DNA from: Phragmites australis
Lineage: Eukaryota; Streptophyta; Magnoliopsida; Poales; Poaceae
Assembly (NCBI RefSeq): GCF_958298935.1
Contig: NC_084923.1
Coordinates: forward strand, 33,572,501 to 33,636,500
Length of the DNA stretch: 64,000 nt
Direction: 5' to 3'
Positions 1 through 12,178 of this stretch are shown piece after piece; the stretch's first letter is position 1; every line of letters starts with the position of its first letter. Position numbers and translations under genes: made by a program. The notes beneath the pieces were generated by a model. It was not told the DNA's origin. It was given only the letters and a program-made list of their open reading frames with translations, and made no database searches.

Positions 1-1909
1 CGAGTCAAGGCAAACATCTCCACGCGGAGCCTGCCACATGGACAACACTCCTCCCGAAGCCTGTCACACCGACATCACTCCAACTCCCTAGGCTTTCCCG
101 AAGGAACCCTGATTTGCCCCAACTCTAACCCCAACTCAGGTAATATCTTTATCATCCAACAGGGTTCTTCCCAACCATAATCCTCACAATACCAACACCG
201 AGTTTTACACCTTTGAAAAGCTAAACAGTGATGAAGTAACAGTAAGGAGTATCGTCCTAAGCATGCTAATAACAAGGTGATCGCCTAAGCATAAGTAACT
301 TTGCTAAGGCAGAATCCTAGGTTTACCAAGATTAAGCATGCAGGATAATTACAAGAGGCTGGCTAAACTACATTAGGTTATAACTAGACCAACGGTTTAA
401 AAATATGCCAACTAGTAAATACTTCATGCAACATTTAGGTATAAAACAGCTACTACGGGTCGTGTTGATAAATTTGGGTTCAATATGATCAAAGGGAAAA
501 CGGATTGAAACTTGCCTTTGTTGTAGTCCTCGAGGGGGTCCTGCTCGAACTCCTGAGTTCCTGGCACCTCCTCCTCCTCAACGAACTCTCCAGTTTCTAA
601 ACGCGATAAACAACAAAGCAACACTCAATTAAATACAAATATAAATATAAATAAATTTAAAATAAATACTAAAATGGTATGAATAGATAGAGCTCGAATT
701 TAGAAGAATATCGGTGGAAGAATCATCAAAATAGAAGTTGAAACGGAGGATTTATGGGCTTTGGAAATAGATCGATGGAATAAATCAGAAAAATAGGAAA
801 AAGGGGAATATTCCCAGAATATTCCTAGGAATTTGGTTTTCTGGAAAATTGGAAGAGTTACTGTGCTTGGTGGGTTGGTGCTGTGCTGGTGTTTGTGCCG
901 GCCTTCTGGGTCGGAGCGGCCCATGGCGGCTCGGGCTGGGAGAGGTTAACGGACGGGCGGACCGATGACGTGGATGGTGGACCCGCTAGAGCGGCTCAGG
1001 ACGGGAGCCGAGGGCTTCCGCGGTGGTGGAGTTGCCGGAGTGGACCTCCCGGCCACCTCCTTCGACGGCGAGACCACCGGGAGGGAGAGGGAAACACGGG
1101 GACTCCATTTTGAGGCTCCCCGAGCTACAGTGATGGGCGGAGAAGGGTCGGCGGCGGGGTTGGTGGTCTCGAGATGGAGAGCTCGGTGGGGAGGCTCGGG
1201 AGAGGGAGGTGAGTGTGGTGGCTGGTGGAGATGCTCAGTGGGAAGCTATGGGAGCCAGAATGGCGGTGTTTCGTGGCCAGACCGAGGGGAGCTCGGTGGA
1301 GAGAGAGGGGAGGGGCCGTGAGAGTGGGAGAGGGTGGGAGAGAGAGAAGCTTGCCTCAAGAGCTTGGGTGGCCGCGGTGAGGAGAGGCAGAGCTCGGGCG
1401 AGGCTATTTATAGGCAGGGAGGAGGCGGGGGCTTTGTCGGTAGAAGGACGGCAATGAGGACAACACGACGGCTGTGCGAGCCTCCGCGCGCACGTACTAG
1501 AGGGGCGACTTGAGGAAGGAGAAGTGGGGGACTGGGGCGAGTGGTCGACACCGTGGCGTCCGGTGGCCAGCTTTCCCGGGTACGATCATTGATGGCTCTG
1601 CGGGAAGTGACAAGCTAGGGGAGGGGAGGGGCAAGAGGATTGTACAGCGAGATGGCGTGCGCACCGTGTAGGCATGGGGGGGGGGGGTCATGCACGTACG
1701 ATGGCTCAACAAGCTCCGCGCGCGTGTGCGTGTACTGCGTGGCTGCGACATCGTGAGGAAGGAGAAGGGGGGGTCGCTAGGGGGGAGGAGGAATTGAGCC
1801 CAAGGGGGATGGTAAGATTTGAGATTTTGGAGAAGGTTTTAAAATGTTTTGAAAGGATTTGTTTGAATCAAATTTGAAATTTGATTTGGCCAAAAACTGG
1901 GATGTTACA
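1..1909. mobile_element. 3-prime part of a non-coding LTR-type element, cut by the window edge
   Basis: The block ends in GGGATGTTACA (1899-1909), the same style of terminus as the complete LTR that ends GGGTGTTACA at 46424. Its left end is outside the window, so size and target duplication cannot be judged. It is GC-rich at about 880-1760 and contains a run of about 12 G near 1676-1687. Several open frames exist here, but none shows a recognisable domain, and they overlap on both strands, as expected of GC-rich non-coding DNA. I infer a grass gypsy-type LTR; the family is not proven. Confidence 0.5.
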
Positions 1910-2234
1910 TTGGCCGAGCAGGCACAGCCATAGCCGTGCCACCACGCCATGGCTATGCTCCCCGTGCAGCCGAATCATCGTTGTTCTGATAAATGTGATC
2001 AAAAAATTGTGCTTTTATCTTCTCAATTTGAGATTGCACATTTGATATTTGTTTGATGCTTTCTTCTTTCTTGCCTTAAGATCTTCCAGGAGAGGTGTCA
2101 TTGCAGCAAGTTGATCTTTCAACGATGTGTCTCTGCACTGAAAACAATAGAAACGTGTTACGTTGGAAACTTGCAACTAGCTAGCGTCCAATGAGCCATT
2201 TTATGCAGTTCGTAACACGTGTGTTTATGGCTTT

Positions 2235-2267
<33 letters not shown>

Positions 2268-3680
2268 GTATGTATATATGTATGTATATATGTATATATG
2301 TATGTATATATGTATATATAGATAGATGGATGGGGAGAGGATAGAGAGATCGATGGTATAATAATATGTTTGGAATGAAATTATTGGGGTAATAGCGTGT
2401 GCAAGGGTCAAGCTGTAAATTATTGGGTATGTTCATATTGACATGGAGAATTGGACATATGATAAACTGTAAGTTAACAATATGTATGCATGATCTTGCC
2501 TAGTTAATTCATATGCATGCCAAGTTTCAGAAAGGAAAAAAACACATTTGTTAGAGATTTGGTACATGTTCATAAACAAGTAGAGGAACACTTGACATAG
2601 AACTTAATTATTTTGATTTTGGGTATGTATGCATATATTGGCTATTGACACACATATATATTTAGTCATCATTACAAATGAAAACTACCTTTGTACCTAG
2701 CTTACACTTAGATTTCCCCCAACACATTTTCAGGAGTGTGATGTGCGTTGCGTGCATGTGCATCACCTCGTAATCGCAAAAAATGTGGAGTTTGGCAAAA
2801 CAAAATGAGAAAAAACCCAAGTCTCACTAACAATGTTTCAATTTTCTTTGACTAGTGGAGTTTATTTGAGAAAAAAACCCAAGTTTGGTAACTAATGTTT
2901 TTTTTTTTACTAGTGGAGTTTATTTTCAGTTTCATTGTTCATCAACCACAGTCCATTCTTTTTTCTGCAAAACGATCCATTTTGGTATGCATTATGGTGA
3001 AGTCATGCGGTTATTACATATATTGTACCATATATACTAGCAAATTAAACTGGTTTAGTTGAACTTAATTCCAAATTTTTTGAGTTTCTACTTTGTTTTT
3101 TATAAGGTTAGGTAAGGGCTAATAATCATAGTCAACAAAGGTAATATAACCTTTTCTTTAGCAATGAAAAAGTAGAGTTTAGCCGGTTGAACTATCATAA
3201 GGTTTTCTTTTTAGTATAGCTTCAATAATACATAGTAAATTATATGTGGCGCCAAAAATTCTCAAATTTGGACATAAGTTTTGCTATGCCATGCAAATCA
3301 TGTGAAAAATGTTGAACCCCATGTCATATGCCGAGAACCCCTATTCAGTTCATTTTGGTAAAGCTATGTCGAAAACTATAATGCAATTTGTCATCTATGG
3401 ATAAGTCACACTCTACTGGTTTAGTTATATGGATCAGTATTCTACAACTCACCATATGCCCAAATTCTAAATGATTTATCTAGCATTCATATTCACATTG
3501 AGAAGACAAGAGTACAATCGTTAAGTCTAACATTGTAAAATGATGTAAAGTGAGACGAATTATTCATGTGAGCAAATTTTAATCATATAGCTTCATTGTT
3601 GTGTGCACTTTACTCTTTGTTTCCTTAAATTTTACTAGTGCAATCAATGTGATTTACGGAATGATTAGTTAGTGGCCTGA
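1910..3680. other. AT-rich stretch with no gene seen; possibly Helitron body
   Basis: No coding region, RNA gene or clear repeat boundary is visible apart from the microsatellite at 2235-2332. Because a Helitron 3-prime terminus lies at 3755-3758, part of this stretch may be the body of a non-autonomous Helitron, but I found no convincing 5-prime TC terminus. Confidence 0.4.
2235..2332. repeat. Compound microsatellite (GT)n then (TA/TATG)n
   Basis: About ten GT units are followed by alternating TATA and TGTATGTATA units and then a short GATA/GATG tail. Both strands stay open here only because of the short repeat unit; there is no gene. Confidence 0.9.
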
Positions 3681-3776
3681 TGTTCTCTTATTTGGTCACC
3701 CCCTTGGTTGCAAGAGTTGTTTTGTTTTACCGTAGCAACGCACGGGCCATTCATCTAGTGTTCTCTTATTTGGTCA
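3681..3776. repeat. 18-bp direct repeat flanking the Helitron end
   Basis: TGTTCTCTTATTTGGTCA occurs at 3681-3698 and again at 3759-3776. The second copy starts exactly at the T that follows the Helitron CTAG terminus. Confidence 0.8.
3699..3758 (+). mobile_element. Helitron 3-prime terminus
   Basis: The sequence ends ...TCATCTAG followed by T (CTAG at 3755-3758). A small GC hairpin (CCGT at 3730-3733 pairing with ACGG at 3742-3745) lies about 10 bases upstream. A CTRR end after a short hairpin, with a T as next base, is the known Helitron 3-prime signature, and the GCAACGCACGGG core is familiar from grass Helitrons. The 5-prime end was not found, so only the terminus is called. Confidence 0.6.
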
Positions 3777-3899
3777 TCATAAGTAGTATGCTAAAATATC
3801 TATTTGATGCATTTAAGCATAATTTGCTAGTTGTTATTTCTTGATGTATCCGCTAGCTGTCATATATGCTAATATCGATGTTGCAAGAAATTTGAATAG

Positions 3900-6800
3900 A
3901 TGAAATTTTCATGTAGAAATGGCACGTACAAAATTAAGTTACCGCCCACGGATGTGCACACGATACAAGGCACCTCCTGTGACCAGGATCTAGTCTTGAA
4001 TGATGCTCAGGTCATTCAAGACAACATGAGGGTGTCTCGTAAGGGACCACGTCACAATCACTTATAGAACTTGGAGAGACAAACGAGGTGACAAGTGGGT
4101 AGTTCTGAATAGCATCAAAGATTTTATGTGGGGCAAGTTGTCGAAAAATTTGAGTACCCTGAAAGATGCAACATGGCCATAGCTAAGCATTAGACCTTCG
4201 TCATAATGGGCAAAAATTTTAAGAATTTTCTGGGTAAATTGTAAAGAGATTATCACTTGAAGGGGCGAACGCTGGACTGGGATGATTATCCAAGGTGAAA
4301 GATTTTTGGAATAATTTTGTGAAGTACAGGGATTCGGAGGAAGCAAAAAAGATAAGTGAGGCAAACAAGGCCAACTCCTAGAAGAACTTATACCCTCATA
4401 GAACCAACTCACGCGGGTACGTTAGGAAACTTGACGAGTGGGAGATGGAAGAAGACATAACTAAAAGCGGTGTCACACCTGTGACAGCTGAGTGGTTTTC
4501 ACGAGCGAAGAACTACCTGTATGAGAGAGGGGTGACTCTTGCGACTGATGGAAGCTTATGCTTCAAAAGTGAATGAGAACTAGAAGTCACACAAAAGATT
4601 AGAGATGCTCATGTATAGTGTTCCAAGGGCTCTTTCCAGGCAGACAGGGAGAACGATGGGCTAACCTTGGCACTAGGAAACAATGAGCACACTGGTCGCA
4701 CAAGTAGCCAGGGTTTGAGGCCTTGGAAGGTTGGATTCAAATAAAACACCGACACTTACAAGAAACAAAGAAAAGAAAATATGTCAGAAATAATGGCCAC
4801 TCTAAAAGAAGAACTTGTAGAGGAGAGATGGATGACGGGCGCCAAAATACAAGTTGCTATACAGCAAGGCAGGAGCTATTAGTCAATGTAGATAATGCTT
4901 TAGTGCCAAGTCTTGGTGGTCCCTAGAGGAGCTGCGCGTCTACGGGGCTTCCAGGAGAAGCCTTAATCCATCACCCCATGGACGACATCATAGAAAGCAC
5001 ACAATGCAATCTTGTCATGCCAGTCTTGGCTGTTCCCACCAAGGTGGCTAGGGGTCTGGCTAAGCAATGGGTGGAAGGGACCCTCTTCAACGGTTGTCCG
5101 ATACCATAGGGATACGCTAGGGTATATGTGGACAGTGTAATACATAAGTATCATAAAAGCAAGCTGGATTACCCTGGAGAGGTGGGGGAAACGAGGCTCT
5201 CAAAAAAAAATGTAGGCCATTACGTCATGTGGCACAAGCGTGGCATATTGTTTGGCGAAGACACAGGTGAGTCTGGGTCAAGTTTGAAGTCGTTAGACAC
5301 ACCCAGAGGATCTCCACCTCCGTTGTCGCCTTCACAGCCACCAAGAAGATCTCCAACCCCTTTCCTACCACCGCCTATCCCGCTTCAGAAGCCGGTAGCA
5401 CTTGCACAAGCTCAGAAGTTGATGTCATCTCAAAAATCGACTTCGTCACAGTAGTGAGCAATAGCTAAGAAGCAACAGTTAGCATTTGAGAAGCCAGCAT
5501 CTCCTCTACCTTATGATAAAATTGATGAGGAAATCAGAAGGAAAGTGAACACTGCTTCCACAGCACACTTCAAACGTACTGAGCCAGAGAAGAGTGCTAT
5601 CGATCCAGCAATGGTCGCCAAGTTTCTTCAGACTTTGGAAAGACATGTGGACCCATTGCTAAAATCTAACTACGCACGCATCATGTGTAAAAAACAGTTG
5701 AAGAAGGCATCAATCGAGAAGGTAAAAAACCAAAGAGCGCTAGAACAGCAGGAAGAATCAGAAAGGAACTTTCTAATTGAGGCCGGAATGACAAAAGAAG
5801 CACTTTATGATGAGTCCAAGGCTGAAAAGGAAAAATCTAAATGGCAATTTAAGCTTGGTGAACCACTAGTCGAGTCCCTGTCAGAGCTAACAACCCAAAT
5901 GCGGAGATTTCATTCGTGGTACTTGGAACATTCGAAGGCCGGTAGAGAAATGTTCGTGTTCCAATACATACATTGTGATGTCCTCCATGGGGACAACGAA
6001 GTCTGGATTCATTTTGATGAAATATACCAACTGTACCACCAAGACGCCATCTGCATTCAACTCTTAAGTTTGTGAACTCTGTAAGTGTCTTACATGTATA
6101 ATTTACAGTATATATTCTTGTATTATTAGACTGAATGTCGTAACTTCTTGTGTATGTAGAATGGAGATACATACATGCGGTCAAAAGAACATCGCTGAAG
6201 TAGGATTCCTCAACCCAATGAAAATAAATCAGACGATGGTCGCCACCCAGCCACAAGCAACCGAGGATTATGCACTTGAATTTGTTCGAACGTACCAATT
6301 AAAGATATACATACTTTTACCTTACAACTTTGGGTACGTGTTTCCTTCCATGTTTGTTCTACTCTTTTTGAGCATCACAACGTTAGGACTTATGACTAAT
6401 TACCTACGGTGACATATATGCAGATTTCACTATGCCTTATTGTCATCCAGACTAACTATAGCAGTATCATTGTCCTTGACGGAAAAATAAATCCAGTAGC
6501 TGAATACCAACCCATCATAGATTTGCTACAAAGGTAAACTAATCATTTTATTATGCTTTAGTAAACTTTGAATTGATTGAATCTAAGTCTAGTTACGGTC
6601 AATAATTACACACGCACAGGGTGTACGTGCACTACGTCAAGAGGAAATGACGTCACTTTTTGTTCCGGAAGGAATCAAAAATCGTAACAAACTTTCCTTA
6701 TAGGCTTTAGACCCGGGGCAACAATTTATGTGGCTACTATGTATGTGACTTCATGCATGGATGGACCAAAAATAATTATAGTACCATTACCAAAGCTGAG

Positions 6801-7130
6801 GTAAGTGGTATACATATTGATGATTAATTTTTAGTTCCTACTCGTGTTCAAAAAGATTGATTTCTTCAATTCTGGTAATTGCAGGAACTCGAGCTGGAAA
6901 CAATAGATCCTCATGCCGTAGAGAATCAATGTAATTTAGGAACAACTCTGCAGGTTCATCAATGACCAAGTCATTCCAGAATCCAGGTGGTACCATGTTT
7001 TCAAATGGTACTGCTCAGACGCTATCCCTTCACCTAGCCCGTGGAGTTCGCTACTTGATTCTTCAAAAGGCAAAAAGCATAGATAAGGGTCTTTGGTCAA
7101 CAAGAACAATTGAATGACATTGCTTCTTAC
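3900..7130 (+). pseudogene. CACTA (En/Spm) transposon ORF, TNP1-like with Ulp1-type protease domain, degenerate
   Basis: In CACTA elements this second ORF carries a plant transposase region and often a C48/Ulp1-like cysteine protease domain. Here an N-terminal region (3900-4620) reads ...VSRKGPRHNHL and later EWEMEEDITKSGVTPVTAEW in the family pattern. A proline-rich linker follows (about 5290-5400), then a basic helical segment (5545-5900) and the typical TQMRRFHSWY block near 5895. Protease exons follow at 6161-6335, 6421-6535 and about 6700-6980; the His (6427-6429), Asp (6478-6480) and Cys in NLCGYYVC (6729-6731) can be seen. Several in-frame stops (for example 4377, 4574, 5453) and frame changes show it is dead. 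The first exon and left terminus are not resolved. The same-family 3-prime exon recurs at 9530-9770. Confidence 0.75.
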
Positions 7131-7354
7131 CCTTTTGTTGCATGCTTCTGTTAATTATGAACTTTTGTTGTGAACTTGTATTAGTTATGATCTCTAGTCA
7201 ATGACATGTGAAATAACATGGTTACATATGAATTAATGAGATAAGATGTGAATAAATTGTGTATGTGTATGATATTATATGTGCATGTGAAACTTCAATG
7301 CATATTTATCTTGCTCTATTGCTGTATGCGACATTATTTGTGCTATTATCAGTA

Positions 7355-7640
7355 ACGGCTAGATTCTGTACAGAGGGAGGGGCCATCAGTGCCGGCTCAT
7401 GACCAAAAACTAACACTGATAGTTGAGTATCAGTGTTGGCTCCTTGTTATAAACCAGCACTGATAGTCTCAATATCAGTATCGGTTTTTTTCATGAGCTG
7501 GCATTGATACACATTATCAATTCCAGTATAAAAACCAGCACTAATAGTCCGTGACTATCAGTGCCGAGTAATTAGTGCTGGTATGAAAACCGTCACTGAT
7601 GTCATTTTTGAGCCGGCACTAATGACCATTTCTGTAGTTG
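7355..7640. repeat. CACTA subterminal repeat block and right terminus of the first element
   Basis: The block is dense with direct and inverted copies of a motif of the form TATCAGTGCCGGTT / AACCAGCACTGATA, ending ...CCATTTCTGTAGTTGTG at about 7640. Such subterminal arrays next to a CACTACA-like end are typical of CACTA elements. The matching block at 9990-10278 lies in the same orientation and the same distance downstream of a copy of the same 3-prime exon. Confidence 0.75.
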
Positions 7641-8545
7641 TGCCTACGTATAGTGCGGATTCGTAGGGGTTTTAAGGCTGGCTATACCCATTGGACTGAG
7701 CATGGTAAACTTGAAGATGTTGGGTATGAAGGCTAACCAACAGTCGAAGAAGAAAGAGGCAACGATATGATGGCTAACGAAGACTTTGATATGTCGGTAT
7801 TTGAAGATATTTTTGTTGAGAACGATGAAGGGGACACTTTCGTTGACAACAATGAAGACGACATAGATCAAATGTTGCGCAATAGGGAGGAGGACTTCAC
7901 CAGTGAAAAACAACATCAAAAGTACCAGCACATGGTAGAGGACTCTAAAACACCAGTTTACCCGAACTGTAAAGATGAGTACAGCATGTTGCATGTGGTG
8001 TTGACACTGATGCAAATGAAGGCTGGTAACGGTTGGGCCGATAAGGGCTTCAATAGAATTTTTGAGGGAATTGCTTCCAGAGGGGAACGTGTTGCTCGAA
8101 AACACTTACCATACCAAGCAGGTTGTCTGTCCGTTGGGATTGGAAGTAGAAAAAATACATGCATGTAGAAACGACTGCATGTTGTTTCACGGTGTGGATA
8201 CAGACTTAGAAGCGTGTCACTTTTGCAATGCACCACGATACAAGCGCAACGTTGATAATATTGAGAGCGGTGGTGTGGGGTGAAGAAAAAGAAGAAAAGA
8301 CCCCCCTGTTAAGGTGGTTTGGTATTTCACTATAATCCCCTGTTTGAAGCGATTATTTGCTAACAGAGCGAATGCCGAGTTAATGCGATAGCACACCGAA
8401 TAGCTCAAGAAAAATGAATGCTTAGACACCCTGCTCATGGCATGCAATGGAGGAGATTCGATTCAAAATATAAGAAATTCAGACATGAAGTGAGGAATAT
8501 AAGGTTCAGGTTGAGTACGGATGGGAATATAAGGTTCAAAGTGTC
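7641..8545 (+). pseudogene. CACTA TNP2-like transposase, N-terminal fragment
   Basis: TNP2 is the main transposase of En/Spm elements. The fragment starts inside the transposase-associated domain (GYTHWTEHGKLEDVGYEG near 7675-7725). It continues through VEDSKTPVYPNCK (7939-7977), a KAGNGWADKGFN block, LPEGNVLLENTYHTKQVVCP, VEKIHACRNDCMLFHG and CHFCNAPRYKR (zinc-ribbon-like Cys pairs), and ends near ...RLSTDGN at 8530. A stop at 7730, a frame change near 8090, a TGA at 8281 and further stops after 8385 make it non-functional. It begins exactly where the subterminal block at 7355-7640 ends, which suggests the first element inserted into this TNP2 gene. The catalytic part is missing. Confidence 0.75.
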
Positions 8546-9529
8546 GCCTCCTCCCTAGTCGCCGCCTCCTCTCAACTCGACCTCAAACATGGTGATGGAT
8601 GATGAATGTGTTAAGAACAATGCCAATTTTTAGGGTTTTTTTTTCATGCTTGATGATGGATTTTTCCGTGCTTAATGATGGATGTGGGTTTTGCCTTGCT
8701 TGATGATGGATGGATGGATGCTCATGTATGTTTGGTTTTGCGCGGTGATGATTACATATATTGAGACTGAACTAGCAAGTTGAGTACAATAGATGAGATC
8801 TTGAGTAGCTCTCTGTTTTTTGGATGATTTAGGCAATAACTGTTTTGGCACTTTGATTCCATTTTTATCGGTTCTGCATACCGATTTTGAGGTCTTGTTA
8901 TCTCTCAATTCACTGCCTAGTTGTGTTAAGCTCCTGGACATGTGTTGTGGTTATCTATAACTCAAGCTTGATGTGCTTGTTTGATCTAGAGAAGAGCAGT
9001 ATACATTGTTGTCTCAGTAATTGGGGTTTTTAGCCCTGCTGGTCTATTGTGCTGCTAGTCTTGTGTTACACATGTGCTTGTTTCCTTTTTCCAGTGCGCA
9101 TGCACCTTCTTAGAAGCCTTGTCCATGATGCTGTAGAAATTTTGCTCATGATCTTAATCTAGGTGTGATCTCATTTGCTAGTCCAATTTGTGATATGAAT
9201 ATAGATCAACTTGGGAGCAGACTTTCATAGTTCTGGAGCTAGCTATTAGAATTTGAGAGCAAATTTTAACATCACTACTTTATGGTACTGTTCTTTATAT
9301 ACATGATGAATGATATATTAGTTTATGCTCTGGTGCTTCATTCTTGCAATATCATGTATGGTGTTTTCGGCTCTTGTTATGTTATTTCGTTGTTCAACTG
9401 ATAAGTTAAGAGATTATTATCTGAAAGTTTTCATTCAGCATGGTGTTTTCACTATTACAATTTATAACAGAAGTAAAGTTAGGAACTGATTTACATAATC
9501 TCCTCGAGCTATTACTAATTTTCAGGTCT
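8546..9529. other. CACTA interior, no recognisable coding
   Basis: No domain, RNA gene or terminal repeat is visible. It sits between the TNP2 fragment and the copy of the 3-prime exon of the Ulp1-type ORF, so it is probably internal filler of a deleted CACTA element. A short GATGATGGAT-type repeat occurs near 8590-8720. Confidence 0.5.
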
Positions 9530-9770
9530 GATACGTATTTATAAGTATTGATTTCTTCAATTCTTTAAATTGTAGCTCCTCGAGCTTTCCAGAGATCAAC
9601 TCTTGTCTATTGAAACCATAGCACTTCAAGAATAACTTGTTGGGTTCATCCATGACCAAATCATCAGTTCAACCAGCGAGTTCCATGAAATTAGCTCGTC
9701 TCTCTTGTTATCTTCATCCAACAAGAAAATGCAGAGTTCAGACCCTTTGATTAACAAGAAATCTTAAATT
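9530..9770 (+). pseudogene. Second copy of the CACTA Ulp1-type ORF 3-prime exon
   Basis: The intron end and last exon (GATTTCTTCAATTCT...TGTAG, then ...CTCGAGCT...) match 6840-6990 of the first copy, including the GGTTCATCCATGACCAA segment near 9642. Only this last exon is present, consistent with a large internal deletion of the second element. Confidence 0.6.
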
Positions 9771-9989
9771 TCTTATCCTTGTTGTGATGAAACTTGACAT
9801 GTATGTGGTGTATATATATTGTGATAAGACATGATATTTTATGACTTAAATATATGTGATTGTGTATATATGCTGCGATCAAACTTAACATTTCATGAAT
9901 TAAATTTATATGTACGTGTCTATAAATATACCGTATACTATTGACAGCAACGGTCAAAATTTGAAAATAGGCATGGTATTGGCGGTAAC

Positions 9990-10278
9990 CGCTAGGGTTT
10001 AAAAAAGGTGGGAAAAGACCTATCATTGCTGGTTTGTAAAACCAACCGACACTGATAGTATATCTATCAGTGTTGGTTGGTTCCATAAACCGGTATTGAT
10101 AGGTGTACTATCAGTGCCATTTGGTTTCATGAACCGGCACTGATGTTGATTTTTAGTATCGGTTTTAAAGTTGGCACTGGTAGTCAGTGACTATCAGTAT
10201 CGATTCATCAATGGTAGTTCAAGACCTGGCACTAATTGTAATTTTAAACCGCCACTGATATGCTATTCTCACTTAGTG
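9990..10278. repeat. CACTA subterminal repeat block and right end of the second element
   Basis: Many copies of the TATCAGTG..GGTT / AACCGGCACTGAT motif in both orientations, ending with TTCTCACTTAGTG near 10278, whose reverse complement starts CACTAAGTGAGAA. This is the expected CACTA terminus. The 3-bp target duplication cannot be tested because the left end is not identified. Confidence 0.7.
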
Positions 10279-10869
10279 TGTTGACTTACTATAGAGTGTG
10301 GACAGATGGAATCAATCACCTTACACATGCATAGGCACGCATCCACATATTCAGTTCATCTTTCATGTACGTACCTCACTGCTCTATCCTTGTATCGTTT
10401 ACTTAGTTATCATTTGTAAGATGATAAAAACAAAATAGTTCTTTTCTTCACTTGCTGCGATACTTAAGACAACTTATGGTTAGTATAGTATGCAATTATT
10501 TCACAAATTCTTGTTGCTGATCATGTGTCCATAGATGATAGTTGTATTTCGTATGGACTGCCTCAGCTATCATATTGCTTGCAAGAAGGGTCATTTTTTT
10601 TAATGAAGTACAACTTTCGGTCTCTATACTAATAGGTTGTGAAGACATCGAGGATATATATAGCTATTTTATTAATATGAGCACCCGTATCAAGTCTAGA
10701 ACTCAAATCCGGATGAACAAGTTCCACTATAAGAACCTTAACCAACTTAGTTATGCATATTGTATCATGCATCTTTCCTGGTCCCACTGGTATCGTCAAT
10801 TATATGTATTTTTCATCTTCAAATGATCTTCTTGCACTACTTACACCAAATCACTCTGGAACTGTTGCC
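10279..10869. other. No gene seen
   Basis: AT-rich sequence without recognisable coding or repeat structure. Confidence 0.5.
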
Positions 10870-11470
10870 AACCTAAGATCAAGAATCCTCTAAATCTGAA
10901 ATAAAGGAAGCGCAGACAAGACCAAGCACTCCATTTCACGGAAGAGGGTGGACAGCTCCAGATATAGTTGTGAGGTGGGTGGATGTATAAACGGGTAAAG
11001 GTCAATATATGAAGTTCAGATGCAGCATAGGCATAGACGCGGATAAGTGCAGTGCGATCAATGTTGTGTACTTATGTAGGCCTGGTTTGCTGTCTTGACG
11101 TACCGATTTCAATGCGTTCTTTACTGAAAAGAATGCAAATATTTTATGTCCATCAAAGATGTGGCCAAGCAGCTGAAGACGGAAGTCACCTCTTCCACTG
11201 CCCCAACAACGCCCAAGTTTGGTCAAGTTTGCAAATTGAGGCACCTGCTGCAGGAGTGGACATCTGAAACATGAATGCTTTCGCAACTCTTCCGACTTTG
11301 GCGCGGCATTTCGTAGTTTTCGTTATCCTCTAGAAGATTTGGCACTCACGCAACGAAACAATCTTCTGATCAAGACACCGAGGAGAACCTACGTGGAACT
11401 CTTATCTCTATCTCTCATTTGCGTTCAGGGTTGAACGGTTTCGTAAACAGCATGACTGATACACTTGAAC
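10870..11470 (+). pseudogene. Retroelement reverse-transcriptase zinc-binding fragment
   Basis: Near 11160-11300 the + strand reads CGQAAEDGSHLFHCPNNAQV, then past a stop FVVFVILWKIWHSRNETIF. This is the C-terminal zinc-binding (zf-RVT) region of plant LINE reverse transcriptases (C..x..H..C pattern, then LW.IW..RN). There are stops at 11265 and in the tail, and no upstream reverse transcriptase, so it is a short dead fragment. Unlike the large LINE block that follows, it lies on the + strand. Confidence 0.6.
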
Positions 11471-11954
11471 GGATTATCATGGATGAATTTTAAATTCTAT
11501 CATATATAATTATAAGTTTTATCTTTGTAAAAGTGTATATGATATCGAGATTGTTACAGATGGTTAGAACTCTATCTGTAATAGAGGTACACACAGATAG
11601 ATCTAAATATGATATGTGTCTATAATATAGCTACACATATGTATTTTCTGAAAAACCGTATGTGAGTATGAAGAGTCACATATGGTTTTTATTGAACTCT
11701 GTATGTGTGATCCTTTCTCCCCTGAGAAACTATTTTGCTACATGTCTCCCCTCATGATATGGCATATATCACATTTCATGATACACATATGAACATCACA
11801 TGCATATACATATCACAAATAAGAACATAAAACATCGCACAGATATATAACACATAAGAACATAAATATATAACGTGAACATATTATTCTATATACACAC
11901 CTCCTCAGCAACAAATATTATTCAGAACATAAACCTAACTATACACAATCTCTA

Positions 11955-12090
11955 ATTGTATTGTGCGGTCTTCCAGAAGGATGAGATGATTGGTATCATT
12001 TGATGATGCCATCTTCCAAAATAATGAGATTATTGACATCATTTAACGGCGCCATCTTCCAAAATGATGAGACGATTGACATCATCTTAG
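11955..12090. repeat. Three-fold imperfect tandem repeat, about 50-bp unit
   Basis: The unit CCATCTTCCAAAATGATGAG..GATTGACATCATTT appears three times with differences. A related array lies at 39905-40015 in the partner element. Confidence 0.65.
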
Positions 12091-12178
12091 CCACTGATCA
12101 CCACAATATCAATCCAAGTATCATCTTCAATTATCATCTCAATGTCATCCGGATCAGGCTCAACCCTGATTAACTTAG

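Noticed and set aside
2158..2436. His/Tyr/Ile-rich open frames on the - strand
   Set aside because: They are translations of the (GT)n(TATG)n microsatellite.
5849..6298. 149-codon open frame on the - strand
   Set aside because: Antisense to the CACTA Ulp1-type ORF, which has clear family motifs on the + strand.
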